This document shows positions 37,720 to 45,435 of a DNA stretch of 64,000 bases, in pieces. The DNA is from Chromatiaceae bacterium (GTDB lineage: Bacteria > Pseudomonadota > Gammaproteobacteria > Chromatiales > Chromatiaceae). The notes below the pieces were generated by a model, which worked only from the letters and a program-made list of their open reading frames with translations, was not told the DNA's origin and made no database searches. The position numbers were made by a program, and so were the translations under genes. Location of the stretch: NCBI GenBank assembly GCA_013426805.1, contig JACDZG010000028.1, forward strand, positions 1-64,000, given 5' to 3'. Position 1 is the stretch's first letter. Each line of letters begins with the position of its first letter.

Positions 37720-38157
37720 TTACCCAGGCAGCCACCCCGAATCGAGAATCTGGTCTGCGCTCCATGGGCAGGAGTCCGGAAAATCCGCAAGGCCGGTCTC
37801 GTCAGCGGCCTGAGCCGTGGCGTCATCCCAGACACCAGCCCACCAGGCCGGTTCGTTGAGCTTGGGTCGAAGGCTCGGGGTCTCGGTGAGGCGGCGGGCG
37901 ATGCCGCGGCGTTGATTGCGGATGGTCACCTGCCAACTCGCGCCCCGGCGTCCGGGCTGGCATTGCCACTTGAGCAGGTGGGCCAGCAGGACGGCCATCC
38001 GGTTGACGAGTTCCCGCTGTTCGCTCTTGCCCACGTCTTCGATCTCCTCCGCCAGATGCGCGATGTCCAGGAGGTCGAACCGACCCTCGCGCAATAGCCG
38101 CGCCTGCTCGGTGGACCAGGCGACAACGTCCTCTTCGTAGCGTACGGCGCTCGTCAT
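37720..38157 (-). CDS. DUF29 family protein
   Basis: The protein is 145 residues. YEEDVVAWSTEQARLLREGR, LDIAHLAEEIEDVGKSEQRE and LLKWQCQPGRRGASW are the DUF29 hallmarks. The family is common and multi-copy in cyanobacteria and purple bacteria; its function is unknown. The protein is complete. It lies between the carotenoid oxygenase and the paaK operon with a gap on either side. Confidence 0.9.
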   Translation of the reverse strand: MTSAVRYEEDVVAWSTEQARLLREGRFDLLDIAHLAEEIEDVGKSEQRELVNRMAVLLAHLLKWQCQPGRRGASWQVTIRNQRRGIARRLTETPSLRPKLNEPAWWAGVWDDATAQAADETGLADFPDSCPWSADQILDSGWLPG

Positions 38158-38286
38158 CCCGTGTCCCCCGATATCGGTTCGCCTTGGTGATCATGATCGC
38201 CATTTCGGCCAAAGCGATCTTCCGGATCATATTTCCGAACCAGCGCATCGGCGAAAGCTGGTCGGAACGACGATCCAAGCCTTTGG

Positions 38287-39618
38287 TCAAGCCTCGGTCA
38301 GCCCCCGCTTATCCATCACCCGCTTCGCCTTGCCGGCAAAGCGCTCGATGCTGCGCGGCTCCACCAGTTCCACTTCGGCGCGGATACCGGCGACCGTGTG
38401 AATTTCGCGGGCAATACGCTCACGCAGCGCCTGCATCCGGTCCATGCGGTCGGAGAAGGATTCGGGGCGGATCTCCACCTTGACCGTGACCTGATCCAGG
38501 GTGCCGGGGCGGCTGACCTCGATCAGATAATGGGGGGTGGTGCCGTCGACCCGCAACAGGGCTTCCTCGATCTGCGATGGAAAGACATTGACGCCGCGGA
38601 TGATCAGCATATCGTCGCTACGCCCGGCCACCCGACTCATGCGCAGAGTGTTGCGGCCGCACGGACAGGGTTCGCGGTAAATCCTCGCAATATCACGCGT
38701 TCGGTAGCGAATCATCGGCATGGCCTGCCGGGTCAGGGTGGTGATGACCAGTTCACCAGACTCACCCTCGGCCACCGGCGCCAGGGTCTCCGGGTCAATG
38801 CACTCCACCAGAAAGTGATCTTCTTGCAGATGCATGCCGTTACGGGCCGCGCACTCGCCGCTGACCCCAGGGCCGATGACCTCCGAGAGTCCGTAGTTGT
38901 TGAAGGCGAGGATGTCGAGTTGCTCTTCGATCTCGCGGCGCATGTCCTCGGTCCAAGGCTCGCCGCCGAAGTGGCCGTAGCGCAGCGACAATGCGCGCGG
39001 GTCCAGACCGGCATCGCGGGCGGCATCCGCGATGGTCAGGGCATAACTCGGGGTGCAGATCAGCACTTCGGGTTGCAGATCGTGGATGATATCGAGCTGA
39101 CGCCGGGTATTGCCGGAAGCGGCGGGGATGATGGCCGCACCGACCAGTTCGACCCCGTAGTGCAGCCCGAAACCGCCGGTGAAGAGCCCGTAACCGAAGG
39201 CAATCTGCACCGTATGCTCGGGTTTCAGACCCCCCGCGACCAGGAAGCGCGCGCACAGCCCGGACCAGATGCGCAGATCGTCCGGCGTATAGGCGACGAA
39301 GGTCGGCCGGCCGGTGGTTCCGGACGAGCCATGAATGCGCGCCAGATCCTTGCGCGGGACCGCCAGAAAACCCAATGGCTGGTGACGGCGCAGATCGTCC
39401 TTGGTGGTGAACGGCAGACGGCGCAGATCATCGAGCGTGCGGATGCTGCGCCTGGTGATGTCATGCAGAGTGAAATGGTCGCGGTAAAAATGGACGTGCG
39501 CGACCCGCTCCACCAAGTCACGCAAACGCGCCAATTGCAGCGCGGCCAGATCCGGCCGCGACAGGGTCTCCGCCGGGTCGAAGATGCGGTTTTCGACTAG
39601 AAGGCCGGATTGCGGCAT
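38287..39618 (-). CDS. Phenylacetate-CoA ligase (second copy in operon)
   Basis: The protein is 443 residues of the PaaK family: GSSGTTGRPTFVAYT (P-loop), FGYGLFTGGFGLHYGVEL, YGLSEVIGPGVSGEC and RVAGRSDDMLIIRGVNVFP. It makes an aryl-acetyl-CoA from the acid, ATP and CoA. ATG 39618 gives the family's normal N-terminus. It is the last gene of the iorAB-paaK-ACT-paaK operon. It differs clearly from the copy at 40161, so it is a diverged paralog, perhaps with another aryl acid substrate. Confidence 0.9.
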   Translation of the reverse strand: MPQSGLLVENRIFDPAETLSRPDLAALQLARLRDLVERVAHVHFYRDHFTLHDITRRSIRTLDDLRRLPFTTKDDLRRHQPLGFLAVPRKDLARIHGSSGTTGRPTFVAYTPDDLRIWSGLCARFLVAGGLKPEHTVQIAFGYGLFTGGFGLHYGVELVGAAIIPAASGNTRRQLDIIHDLQPEVLICTPSYALTIADAARDAGLDPRALSLRYGHFGGEPWTEDMRREIEEQLDILAFNNYGLSEVIGPGVSGECAARNGMHLQEDHFLVECIDPETLAPVAEGESGELVITTLTRQAMPMIRYRTRDIARIYREPCPCGRNTLRMSRVAGRSDDMLIIRGVNVFPSQIEEALLRVDGTTPHYLIEVSRPGTLDQVTVKVEIRPESFSDRMDRMQALRERIAREIHTVAGIRAEVELVEPRSIERFAGKAKRVMDKRGLTEA

Positions 39619-39629
39619 GGGTGATTGAC

Positions 39630-40067
39630 TCACGGGAAGTGGCTGAAGAGTTCCTCGGCATCGACGATATGCAGGCCGGCGGTCTTGAGGACATCGATCG
39701 CCGGGTCCGGGTCCTCGAAGCGGAAGATCAGGATGGCCTTGTCGCCGCGGCGCAGTGAGAAGGCATACATGTACTCGATGTTGAGGCCCGCGCTCTCCAA
39801 GACCCGCAGCACCTCGGCCAGACCGCCGGGACGGTCGGGCACGTCGACCGCCACCACCTCGGTGAGATTGACCACCCACCCGGCGTGCTCCAGGACCTGC
39901 TTGGCCCGCTCCCACTCCCGCACGATCAGGCGCAGGATGCCGAACTGGGCGGTGTCCGCCAGTGACAGGGTCATCAGATTGATACCCTCGGCGGCGATGG
40001 CCTCCAAGGGGGCGCCCAGGCGCCCCGGGCGGTTCTCGAGAAAGAGGGACAACTGTTGCAGTTTCAT
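39630..40067 (-). CDS. Tandem ACT-domain amino-acid-binding protein
   Basis: The protein is 145 residues made of two ACT domains: LSLFLENRPGRLGAPLEAIA and VAVDVPDRPGGLAEVLRVLE, both carrying the Gly-Leu turn that binds amino acids. It sits between two phenylacetate-CoA ligases, a recurrent arrangement that suggests it senses aromatic amino acids for this pathway. No catalytic domain is present. Confidence 0.9.
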   Translation of the reverse strand: MKLQQLSLFLENRPGRLGAPLEAIAAEGINLMTLSLADTAQFGILRLIVREWERAKQVLEHAGWVVNLTEVVAVDVPDRPGGLAEVLRVLESAGLNIEYMYAFSLRRGDKAILIFRFEDPDPAIDVLKTAGLHIVDAEELFSHFP

Positions 40068-40160
40068 GAGTCGACACTCCCGATCGTGGTTGCCGCCGAC
40101 GGCCGTCGGCCGCCGGCTTCCAACCTGGGTTTGAAGGGCGAAATTCGCTGGCGGACGGCG

Positions 40161-41495
40161 TCAGATGTTGCGCTGGTCGATCACCCGCCGGGCCTTGCCC
40201 TCGCTGCGCGCGATGGTGCGCGGCTCCACCAGCCGCAGGTCGACGCGAATCCCGCAGATGTGCTCGATGGCCTGGGCGAGACGGGCGCGCACGGCCTCCA
40301 GGGCACGGATCTTGTCGCTGAAGACCTCCGCGGTGACCTCGACTTCCACCGCGATCTGGTCCAGCCCGCGCTCGCGGGTGAGGATGATCTGATAATGCGG
40401 CAGGGTCCCTTCCACCTCCAGCAGCGCGGCCTCGATCTGGGAGGGGAAGACATTGACCCCGCGGATGATGATCATGTCGTCACTGCGCCGCCCGATCCGC
40501 CGGATGCGCCGCAGGCTGCGACCGCAGGCGCAAGGCTCACTGATGATCCGGGTGATATCGCGGGTGCGGTAGCGGATCATCGGCATCGCTTTCTTGCTGA
40601 GTGTGGTCAGCACCAGCTCACCCTCGGCACCGTCGGGCAGCGGCCGGCAAGTCTCCGGGTCGATGATCTCCGGGTAGAAGTGGTCTTCGAAGACATGTAG
40701 CCCATCCTGGACTGCGCACTCGCTGGCGACGCCGGGACCGATGATCTCGGAGAGGCCATAGATGTCATAAGCCTTGACCCCGGCCTCGGCCTCGATGTGC
40801 GCCCGCATGGCGTCCGACCAGGGCTCGGCACCGAAGACGCCGACCCGCAGCGGAAGTTCGCGCAGATCCACCCCGACCTCCCGCGCCCGCTCGATCAGGT
40901 GCACGAAGTAGCTCGGGGTGCAGCACAGGGCGGACACCCCGAAGTCCTTCAGGACCATGATCTGGCGTTCGGTGTTGCCGCCGGAAACCGGGATGACGGT
41001 CGCGCCCAGCGCCTCGGCGCCATAGTGCGCACCCAAGCCCCCGGTGAAGAGCCCGTAGCCGAAGGCGTTTTGCAGGATGTCGCCGCGATGCAGGCCGCAG
41101 GCGGCGAAGGTGCGGGCCATGACCTCGGCCCAGACCTCCACGTCCTCGCGTGTATAGGCGACCACGATCGGCTTGCCGGTCGTTCCGGAGGAGGCGTGCA
41201 GTCGTACCACGTCGCCCATCGAACTCGCGAAGAGCCCGAACGGATAGGTGTCGCGCAGATCGGTCTTGACGGTGAACGGCAGCTTGGCGATGTCCGCGAG
41301 GCCGCCGATAGCCTCCGGCGTCAGCCCCAGGTCTTCCATGCGTTGGCGGAACAAGGGAACGTGCGCATAGGCACGCCCGACCACCGCCCGCAAGCGCCGC
41401 AGTTGCACCTCTTGCAGGCGCGCCTCGGGCAGGAAGTCCGGCGCACTGACGGGATGAAAGCCCCCCGCCGCGTCGTTCCAAAGCTCGGTTTGCAT
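40161..41495 (-). CDS. paaK: Phenylacetate-CoA ligase (first copy in operon)
   Basis: The protein is 444 residues with LHASSGTTGKPIVVAYT, FGYGLFTGGLGAHYGAEA, YGLSEIIGPGVASEC and RIGRRSDDMIIIRGVNVFP. It activates phenylacetate-type acids to CoA thioesters. There are no ring-hydroxylating paaABCDE genes nearby. With iorAB next to it, the role is probably linking aryl-pyruvate oxidation to aryl-acetate, in either direction, rather than ring cleavage. The gap to iorB is about 120 bases and holds a GCCGAGGCTTAAGCCGG repeat. Confidence 0.9.
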   Translation of the reverse strand: MQTELWNDAAGGFHPVSAPDFLPEARLQEVQLRRLRAVVGRAYAHVPLFRQRMEDLGLTPEAIGGLADIAKLPFTVKTDLRDTYPFGLFASSMGDVVRLHASSGTTGKPIVVAYTREDVEVWAEVMARTFAACGLHRGDILQNAFGYGLFTGGLGAHYGAEALGATVIPVSGGNTERQIMVLKDFGVSALCCTPSYFVHLIERAREVGVDLRELPLRVGVFGAEPWSDAMRAHIEAEAGVKAYDIYGLSEIIGPGVASECAVQDGLHVFEDHFYPEIIDPETCRPLPDGAEGELVLTTLSKKAMPMIRYRTRDITRIISEPCACGRSLRRIRRIGRRSDDMIIIRGVNVFPSQIEAALLEVEGTLPHYQIILTRERGLDQIAVEVEVTAEVFSDKIRALEAVRARLAQAIEHICGIRVDLRLVEPRTIARSEGKARRVIDQRNI

Positions 41496-41617
41496 GGATG
41501 CTCGTCTCCTGAAGGCAGTGGTTAGTGGTTAGTGGCTGTTGGGTCCGTGATCGTCGTTCCGGCGGCCGCAAGCCGAGGCTTAAGCCGGTCGCCATCTCCA
41601 GTGCGCCACTCCAGGGC

Positions 41618-42112
41618 TCAGGCCGGGGTCACCCGCTGCGCCGCGGCAGCCCGGCCCAGTGCAAAGGCCTGCTCATTGAGCGTGTGCAGCTTGGTCTCCA
41701 GGTTGGCATGGATGGCCGCGTCCCAATGCTCCTGGGGGATTTCCAGCAATGCCGACAGCGCTCCCAGCAGGGCCACATTCAGGCTCTTGCGGGTCTTGAG
41801 GACGTTGGGACCGATCAGGTCCGGACCGATCAGCGCCCCGCCGGGGCGCAACACGCCGCGGTTGATCTCCACCTGGGTCTCCTCCAGCACAACCAGCACA
41901 TCGGCCTCCCCCGCGGGGACCATGGGACTCCACACCTGCTCACCGAAGCGCACGTCGCTGCTCACTGAACCGCCGCGCTGACTCATGCCGTGCAATTCAC
42001 TCTTCTTGACGTCAAAACCGGCCCGGAAGGCGGCATCCGCCAGGATGTCGGAGGCCTTGAGCACCCCTTGACCGCCGAGCCCGGCGATAACGATATTCGT
42101 GACATTATTCAT
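41618..42112 (-). CDS. iorB: Indolepyruvate ferredoxin oxidoreductase, beta subunit
   Basis: The protein is 164 residues, the gamma-type domain of 2-oxoacid ferredoxin oxidoreductases: IVIAGLGGQGVLKASDIL and SELHGMSQRGGSVSSDVRFG. With IorA it oxidatively decarboxylates indolepyruvate and other aryl-pyruvates to aryl-acetyl-CoA using ferredoxin. The start ATG is 42112, 9 bases after the iorA stop. It is somewhat shorter than typical IorB (about 190-200). Confidence 0.92.
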   Translation of the reverse strand: MNNVTNIVIAGLGGQGVLKASDILADAAFRAGFDVKKSELHGMSQRGGSVSSDVRFGEQVWSPMVPAGEADVLVVLEETQVEINRGVLRPGGALIGPDLIGPNVLKTRKSLNVALLGALSALLEIPQEHWDAAIHANLETKLHTLNEQAFALGRAAAAQRVTPA

Positions 42113-42121
42113 CGCGCGACC

Positions 42122-43750
42122 TCAATCGTCCGCCAACTGGGACGGGCAGGCAGCCTGCAACCGATCGGCCGCGGCCTTCTCATAGAAACGGATCTTCGGG
42201 GCAGCCAGCACACAGGGCTGACGGGCCACCACCAGCGAGGTCTCGGACCGGGTCAGCAAGTCCTTCAGCAACCGCTCCAGCGTGCCCTCCTCCGACTGGA
42301 AGTGCACCACATGAACGTTCTGCACCCCCATGGCGCGCGCCAGATCCTCGAAACAGATCTTGCCGGTCGGGTCGTGATGCAGGGTGCGCCCGGTGCCCGG
42401 ATGCTCCTGCTGGCCGGTCATGGCCGTGGTGCCGTTGTCCAGGATCATGACGACATGGCCGGTCTTGGGCGGGTTGTAGACCATCTCGGCCAGGCCGGTG
42501 ATGCCGGAATGGACGAAGGTGGAGTCGCCGATGACACTGACCACCCGCCGCGCCTGCTCCTCCGGCAGGACATGCCGCAGCCCCAAACCAACGCCGATGC
42601 TCGCCCCCATGCACACGCAGGTATCCATGGCCTGGAAGGGCGGCAGTACCCCGAGGGTGTAGCAGCCGATGTCCCCGGCAACGATACAGTTCATGTCCCG
42701 CAGGACCTCGAAAACTCCCCGGTGCGAACACCCCTGGCACAGCTCCGGCGGCTTGCCCTTGGGCGGCACCGGCTCCGGGGTCTGGTCGTGAGCCAGGATG
42801 CGCCGCACCCGCTGCACCGACAGCTCGCCGAAGCGGAAGGACTCGGGCTTACCTTCCGCCGGGATGCCGGCCGCGCCCAGTGCCTCGACCAGCACCGGAT
42901 CGCCCTCCTCGAGCACCACGAGCCGGTCGCAGCCGGCGGCGAAGCGCCGGATCGTTTCCAGCGGCAGGGGATGCGTCATCCCGATGGTGAGCAGGCGCGC
43001 CTGCGGCGCCGCCTCGCGGGCATGCACGGCGGCAATGCCGGTGGCGATGATGCCGAGTGCGGACCCGCCGTCGAAGATCTGATGCGGCCCCTGCGCATCG
43101 TTCCAGGCCGCAATCGCGGCGATCTTCTCGCGCAAGCGGCGATGGGCCGGCTTGGCATAGGCCGGGATCATGACCCGCGACGGGATGTTGCGCGCAAAAT
43201 CCGGTTCAGGCGCGAGGTGCGGCGTCGCGCCGGGTCGCACGATGGTCTTGGAGTGACAAACGCGGGTGGTGATGCGCAGGATCACCGGGATCTGCCAGCG
43301 CTCGGAGATCTCGAAGGCCAGCAAGGTCAGGTCATAGGCTTGCTGGGAGTCGATGGGCTCCAGCATGGGCACGGCCGCGGCGCGGGCGTAGTGCCGGTTG
43401 TCTTGCTCGTTCTGGCTGGAGGCCATGCCCGGATCGTCCGCCGAGACCAGCACCAGCCCGCCGGCCAGATCCGTATAGGTTGCCGTGAACAGCGGATCCG
43501 CGGCCACGTTCAACCCGACGTGCTTCATGGTCACCAGGGTCCGCGCCCCACCGAAGGCCGCGCCCAGACCAACCTCCAGCGCGACCTTCTCATTGGGCGA
43601 CCACTGCGCCCGGCCGCCGAGCCGGTCGAAGGTTTCCAGAATCTCGGTGGATGGGGTTCCCGGATAACCGGTACCCAACCGGACGCCGGCGTGCAGCGCC
43701 GCCAGGGCGATCGCCTCGTCGCCACTCAACAGTTGCGGTGACTCGCTCAT
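42122..43750 (-). CDS. iorA: Indolepyruvate ferredoxin oxidoreductase, alpha subunit lacking the ferredoxin domain
   Basis: The protein is 542 residues. The thiamine-diphosphate enzyme core is complete: GTGYPGTPSTEILE, ELCQGCSHRG, GDIGCYTLGVLPPF and VVSVIGDSTFVHSGITGL. Archaeal and many bacterial IorA proteins end in a two-[4Fe-4S] ferredoxin domain (about 60-80 residues with CxxCxxC sets). Here the sequence stops soon after VARQPCVLAAPKIRFY with no such cysteines. Electrons must then pass by a separate ferredoxin, or the C-terminus was lost. It is the first gene of the operon. Confidence 0.92.
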   Translation of the reverse strand: MSESPQLLSGDEAIALAALHAGVRLGTGYPGTPSTEILETFDRLGGRAQWSPNEKVALEVGLGAAFGGARTLVTMKHVGLNVAADPLFTATYTDLAGGLVLVSADDPGMASSQNEQDNRHYARAAAVPMLEPIDSQQAYDLTLLAFEISERWQIPVILRITTRVCHSKTIVRPGATPHLAPEPDFARNIPSRVMIPAYAKPAHRRLREKIAAIAAWNDAQGPHQIFDGGSALGIIATGIAAVHAREAAPQARLLTIGMTHPLPLETIRRFAAGCDRLVVLEEGDPVLVEALGAAGIPAEGKPESFRFGELSVQRVRRILAHDQTPEPVPPKGKPPELCQGCSHRGVFEVLRDMNCIVAGDIGCYTLGVLPPFQAMDTCVCMGASIGVGLGLRHVLPEEQARRVVSVIGDSTFVHSGITGLAEMVYNPPKTGHVVMILDNGTTAMTGQQEHPGTGRTLHHDPTGKICFEDLARAMGVQNVHVVHFQSEEGTLERLLKDLLTRSETSLVVARQPCVLAAPKIRFYEKAAADRLQAACPSQLADD

Positions 43751-43880
43751 GGTTTCGTTCGCCCTCGCGGACAGTCGTTTGGAAACGGGCGATTATCCGC
43801 TCCGCGCTCGCCTCGCAGCAAGGGCGGCGGCAGCGCCAGGCAAACCACTGTCCCGAGGCACGCGCCGGCCGGTTCCGATT

Positions 43881-44960
43881 TCAGGCGAACCGGGCGACAA
43901 AGCCGTCGATTTCCGCCGCCAACTCGGCACGCGCCGTCAGCCCGTCGATCCAGCGAGCGGGGATCGCGTCGAGCCCCAGGGCGGCACCCAGGATGGCACC
44001 CAAGACCGCGCCGCGGTGGCAGTTATCCCCACCGACACCGGCATTGGCAATCAACGCGGACTCGAAATCGCCGTGATAACGTGCCGCCAGGTACAAAACA
44101 GACGGGAAGGACTGATCGATGTAGCAGGCCGGACTCAACTGGCCGCCGATCACACTCAGATCGGACAGCCCCGCGCGCTCGACCTTCTCGATCACCGCCT
44201 TGGCGGGAAACCCCAGGCGTTCGGCCGCGGCACAGGCCAGCGGCCCGACCGCCGGCGCCGGGTCTTCCAGCAGCCGGACCAGCAACTCACCCAGAGCCAG
44301 CGCATAGCGCTCCAACCCGGCGGAGCGATGCGTCAGCCGCAGTTGCGCGAGCAGCGCACCCGCCGCCCGGTCGGACGCGGAACGCGCGGCCAGGATCACC
44401 GGCGGCAGACCGACCAGACCGCCGATCGAGGCCGTATCGTGCCCTTCCGCCCCGGCACAGTCGGCCGGCGGCACACCGCGCGCGTAGTTGGCGAAAAAGG
44501 CGCGGTGGTAGGACTCCGCATAGGTATCCCGGTGGCTGTCCGGCGCCGTCATGAAGTCCACATAGTCGCGCAGAAAGGCGGCCGGGTCCGGCCCGCCGGC
44601 CGCGGTCAGGCCGCGGATCAAGAGCCGGGCACACAGCAGATTGAGCGTATTGTCCCCGGCCCGCAAACCATGGTGATAATGCATGTTCGGCTGGCCCCAC
44701 AGATGCTTGCGGCCCTTGAGGATGACCCCGCCGACCACCTCACCGGACTGATCCCCGCGCCCCGCCTTGCCGGTACTGGCCAGCGGCATGATCGAACTGG
44801 GGTGATGCGCGCGCGGCGCCTGGTAGTCGCGCAACGTCCCGAAGTCCCGCTGCAAGGCCGCCACGTCGTAGTACCAATGCACCGGCATCGCCAGTGCATC
44901 GCCGACGAACAGGCCCCACAGGCAGCCCCGCATTCGGTCAGTGACCGTCAATTCAGTCAT
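43881..44960 (-). CDS. ADP-ribosylglycohydrolase family protein
   Basis: The protein is 359 residues of the DraG/ARH fold: MRGCLWGLFVGDALAMPVHW, then GRGDQSGEVVG, LRAGDNTLNLL and GVGGDNCHRGAVLGAILGAA, which supply the di-magnesium ligands. It removes ADP-ribose from proteins or other targets. The GGDNCHRG form resembles the Tri1-type group rather than nitrogenase-reactivating DraG, and no draT or nif gene is nearby. ATG 44960 is chosen over an upstream in-frame start. Confidence 0.88.
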   Translation of the reverse strand: MTELTVTDRMRGCLWGLFVGDALAMPVHWYYDVAALQRDFGTLRDYQAPRAHHPSSIMPLASTGKAGRGDQSGEVVGGVILKGRKHLWGQPNMHYHHGLRAGDNTLNLLCARLLIRGLTAAGGPDPAAFLRDYVDFMTAPDSHRDTYAESYHRAFFANYARGVPPADCAGAEGHDTASIGGLVGLPPVILAARSASDRAAGALLAQLRLTHRSAGLERYALALGELLVRLLEDPAPAVGPLACAAAERLGFPAKAVIEKVERAGLSDLSVIGGQLSPACYIDQSFPSVLYLAARYHGDFESALIANAGVGGDNCHRGAVLGAILGAALGLDAIPARWIDGLTARAELAAEIDGFVARFA

Positions 44961-45170
44961 CGCTCCACTCCGTCGACACACACGCGAGAAGCCCGGACAA
45001 ACGGGCGTCAATTCGGCCGCTGACTGGCCGCACCCACCCACTCGGACACGGCAGCGCGCCGGGGGTCCCGCCCACTGATGCGGCCCGCCGATCGTGAATC
45101 AACCGGTGTCATCCAGCGGCTTTCCAAGGGGCAAGACCAGTCGCGAACCGCGGTCAAGGGTCGCGCGAAC

Positions 45171-45271
45171 GGCCGATGCTCGTGCTGTCCACGCGTTTCG
45201 TATAATGTCTCCGAAGCGCCCGGCGACACAGAGGAAAGGACATCGCCTTGAGCGCCGCCGCGCCCAGCTCG
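45171..45271 (+). repeat. Partial duplicate of the hsdM promoter and start (left direct repeat)
   Basis: This 100-base segment copies 47241-47360. Both contain CTGTCCACGCGTT, TATAATGTC, GACACAGAGGAAAGGACATC and GCCTTGAGCGCC (the hsdM start) and end GCCCAGCTCG, with scattered substitutions and small gaps (very roughly 85% identity by eye). Downstream of this copy the hsdM frame is abandoned. The OLD-type nuclease gene lies between the two copies. Confidence 0.8.
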
Positions 45272-45302
45272 GCCTTGATCATCGTTCCGGCCGGCCGCGG
45301 AC

Positions 45303-45360
45303 GGTCCGCACAGCGGACCCTACGGTAACACCGTGACCTGTAGGGTCCGCTGTGCGGACC
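45303..45360. repeat. Inverted pair of the GGTCCGC palindrome (copies C and D)
   Basis: GGTCCGCACAGCGGACCCTA (45303-45322), then the exact inverse TAGGGTCCGCTGTGCGGACC (45341-45360). Together they make a long hairpin just before the OLD-type nuclease gene. Same family as 28289 and 35769. Confidence 0.9.
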
Positions 45361-45435
45361 GACGACCGTGCCGATCGCGCGGTGGCCGGGTTTATAACCA
45401 AGGCCCCCAGCTCGCTATCCGAGACGGAATGTCCC

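Noticed and set aside
36397-38097. Open frame of 566 codons on the + strand
   Set aside because: Antisense to the carotenoid oxygenase and DUF29 genes; no domain seen.
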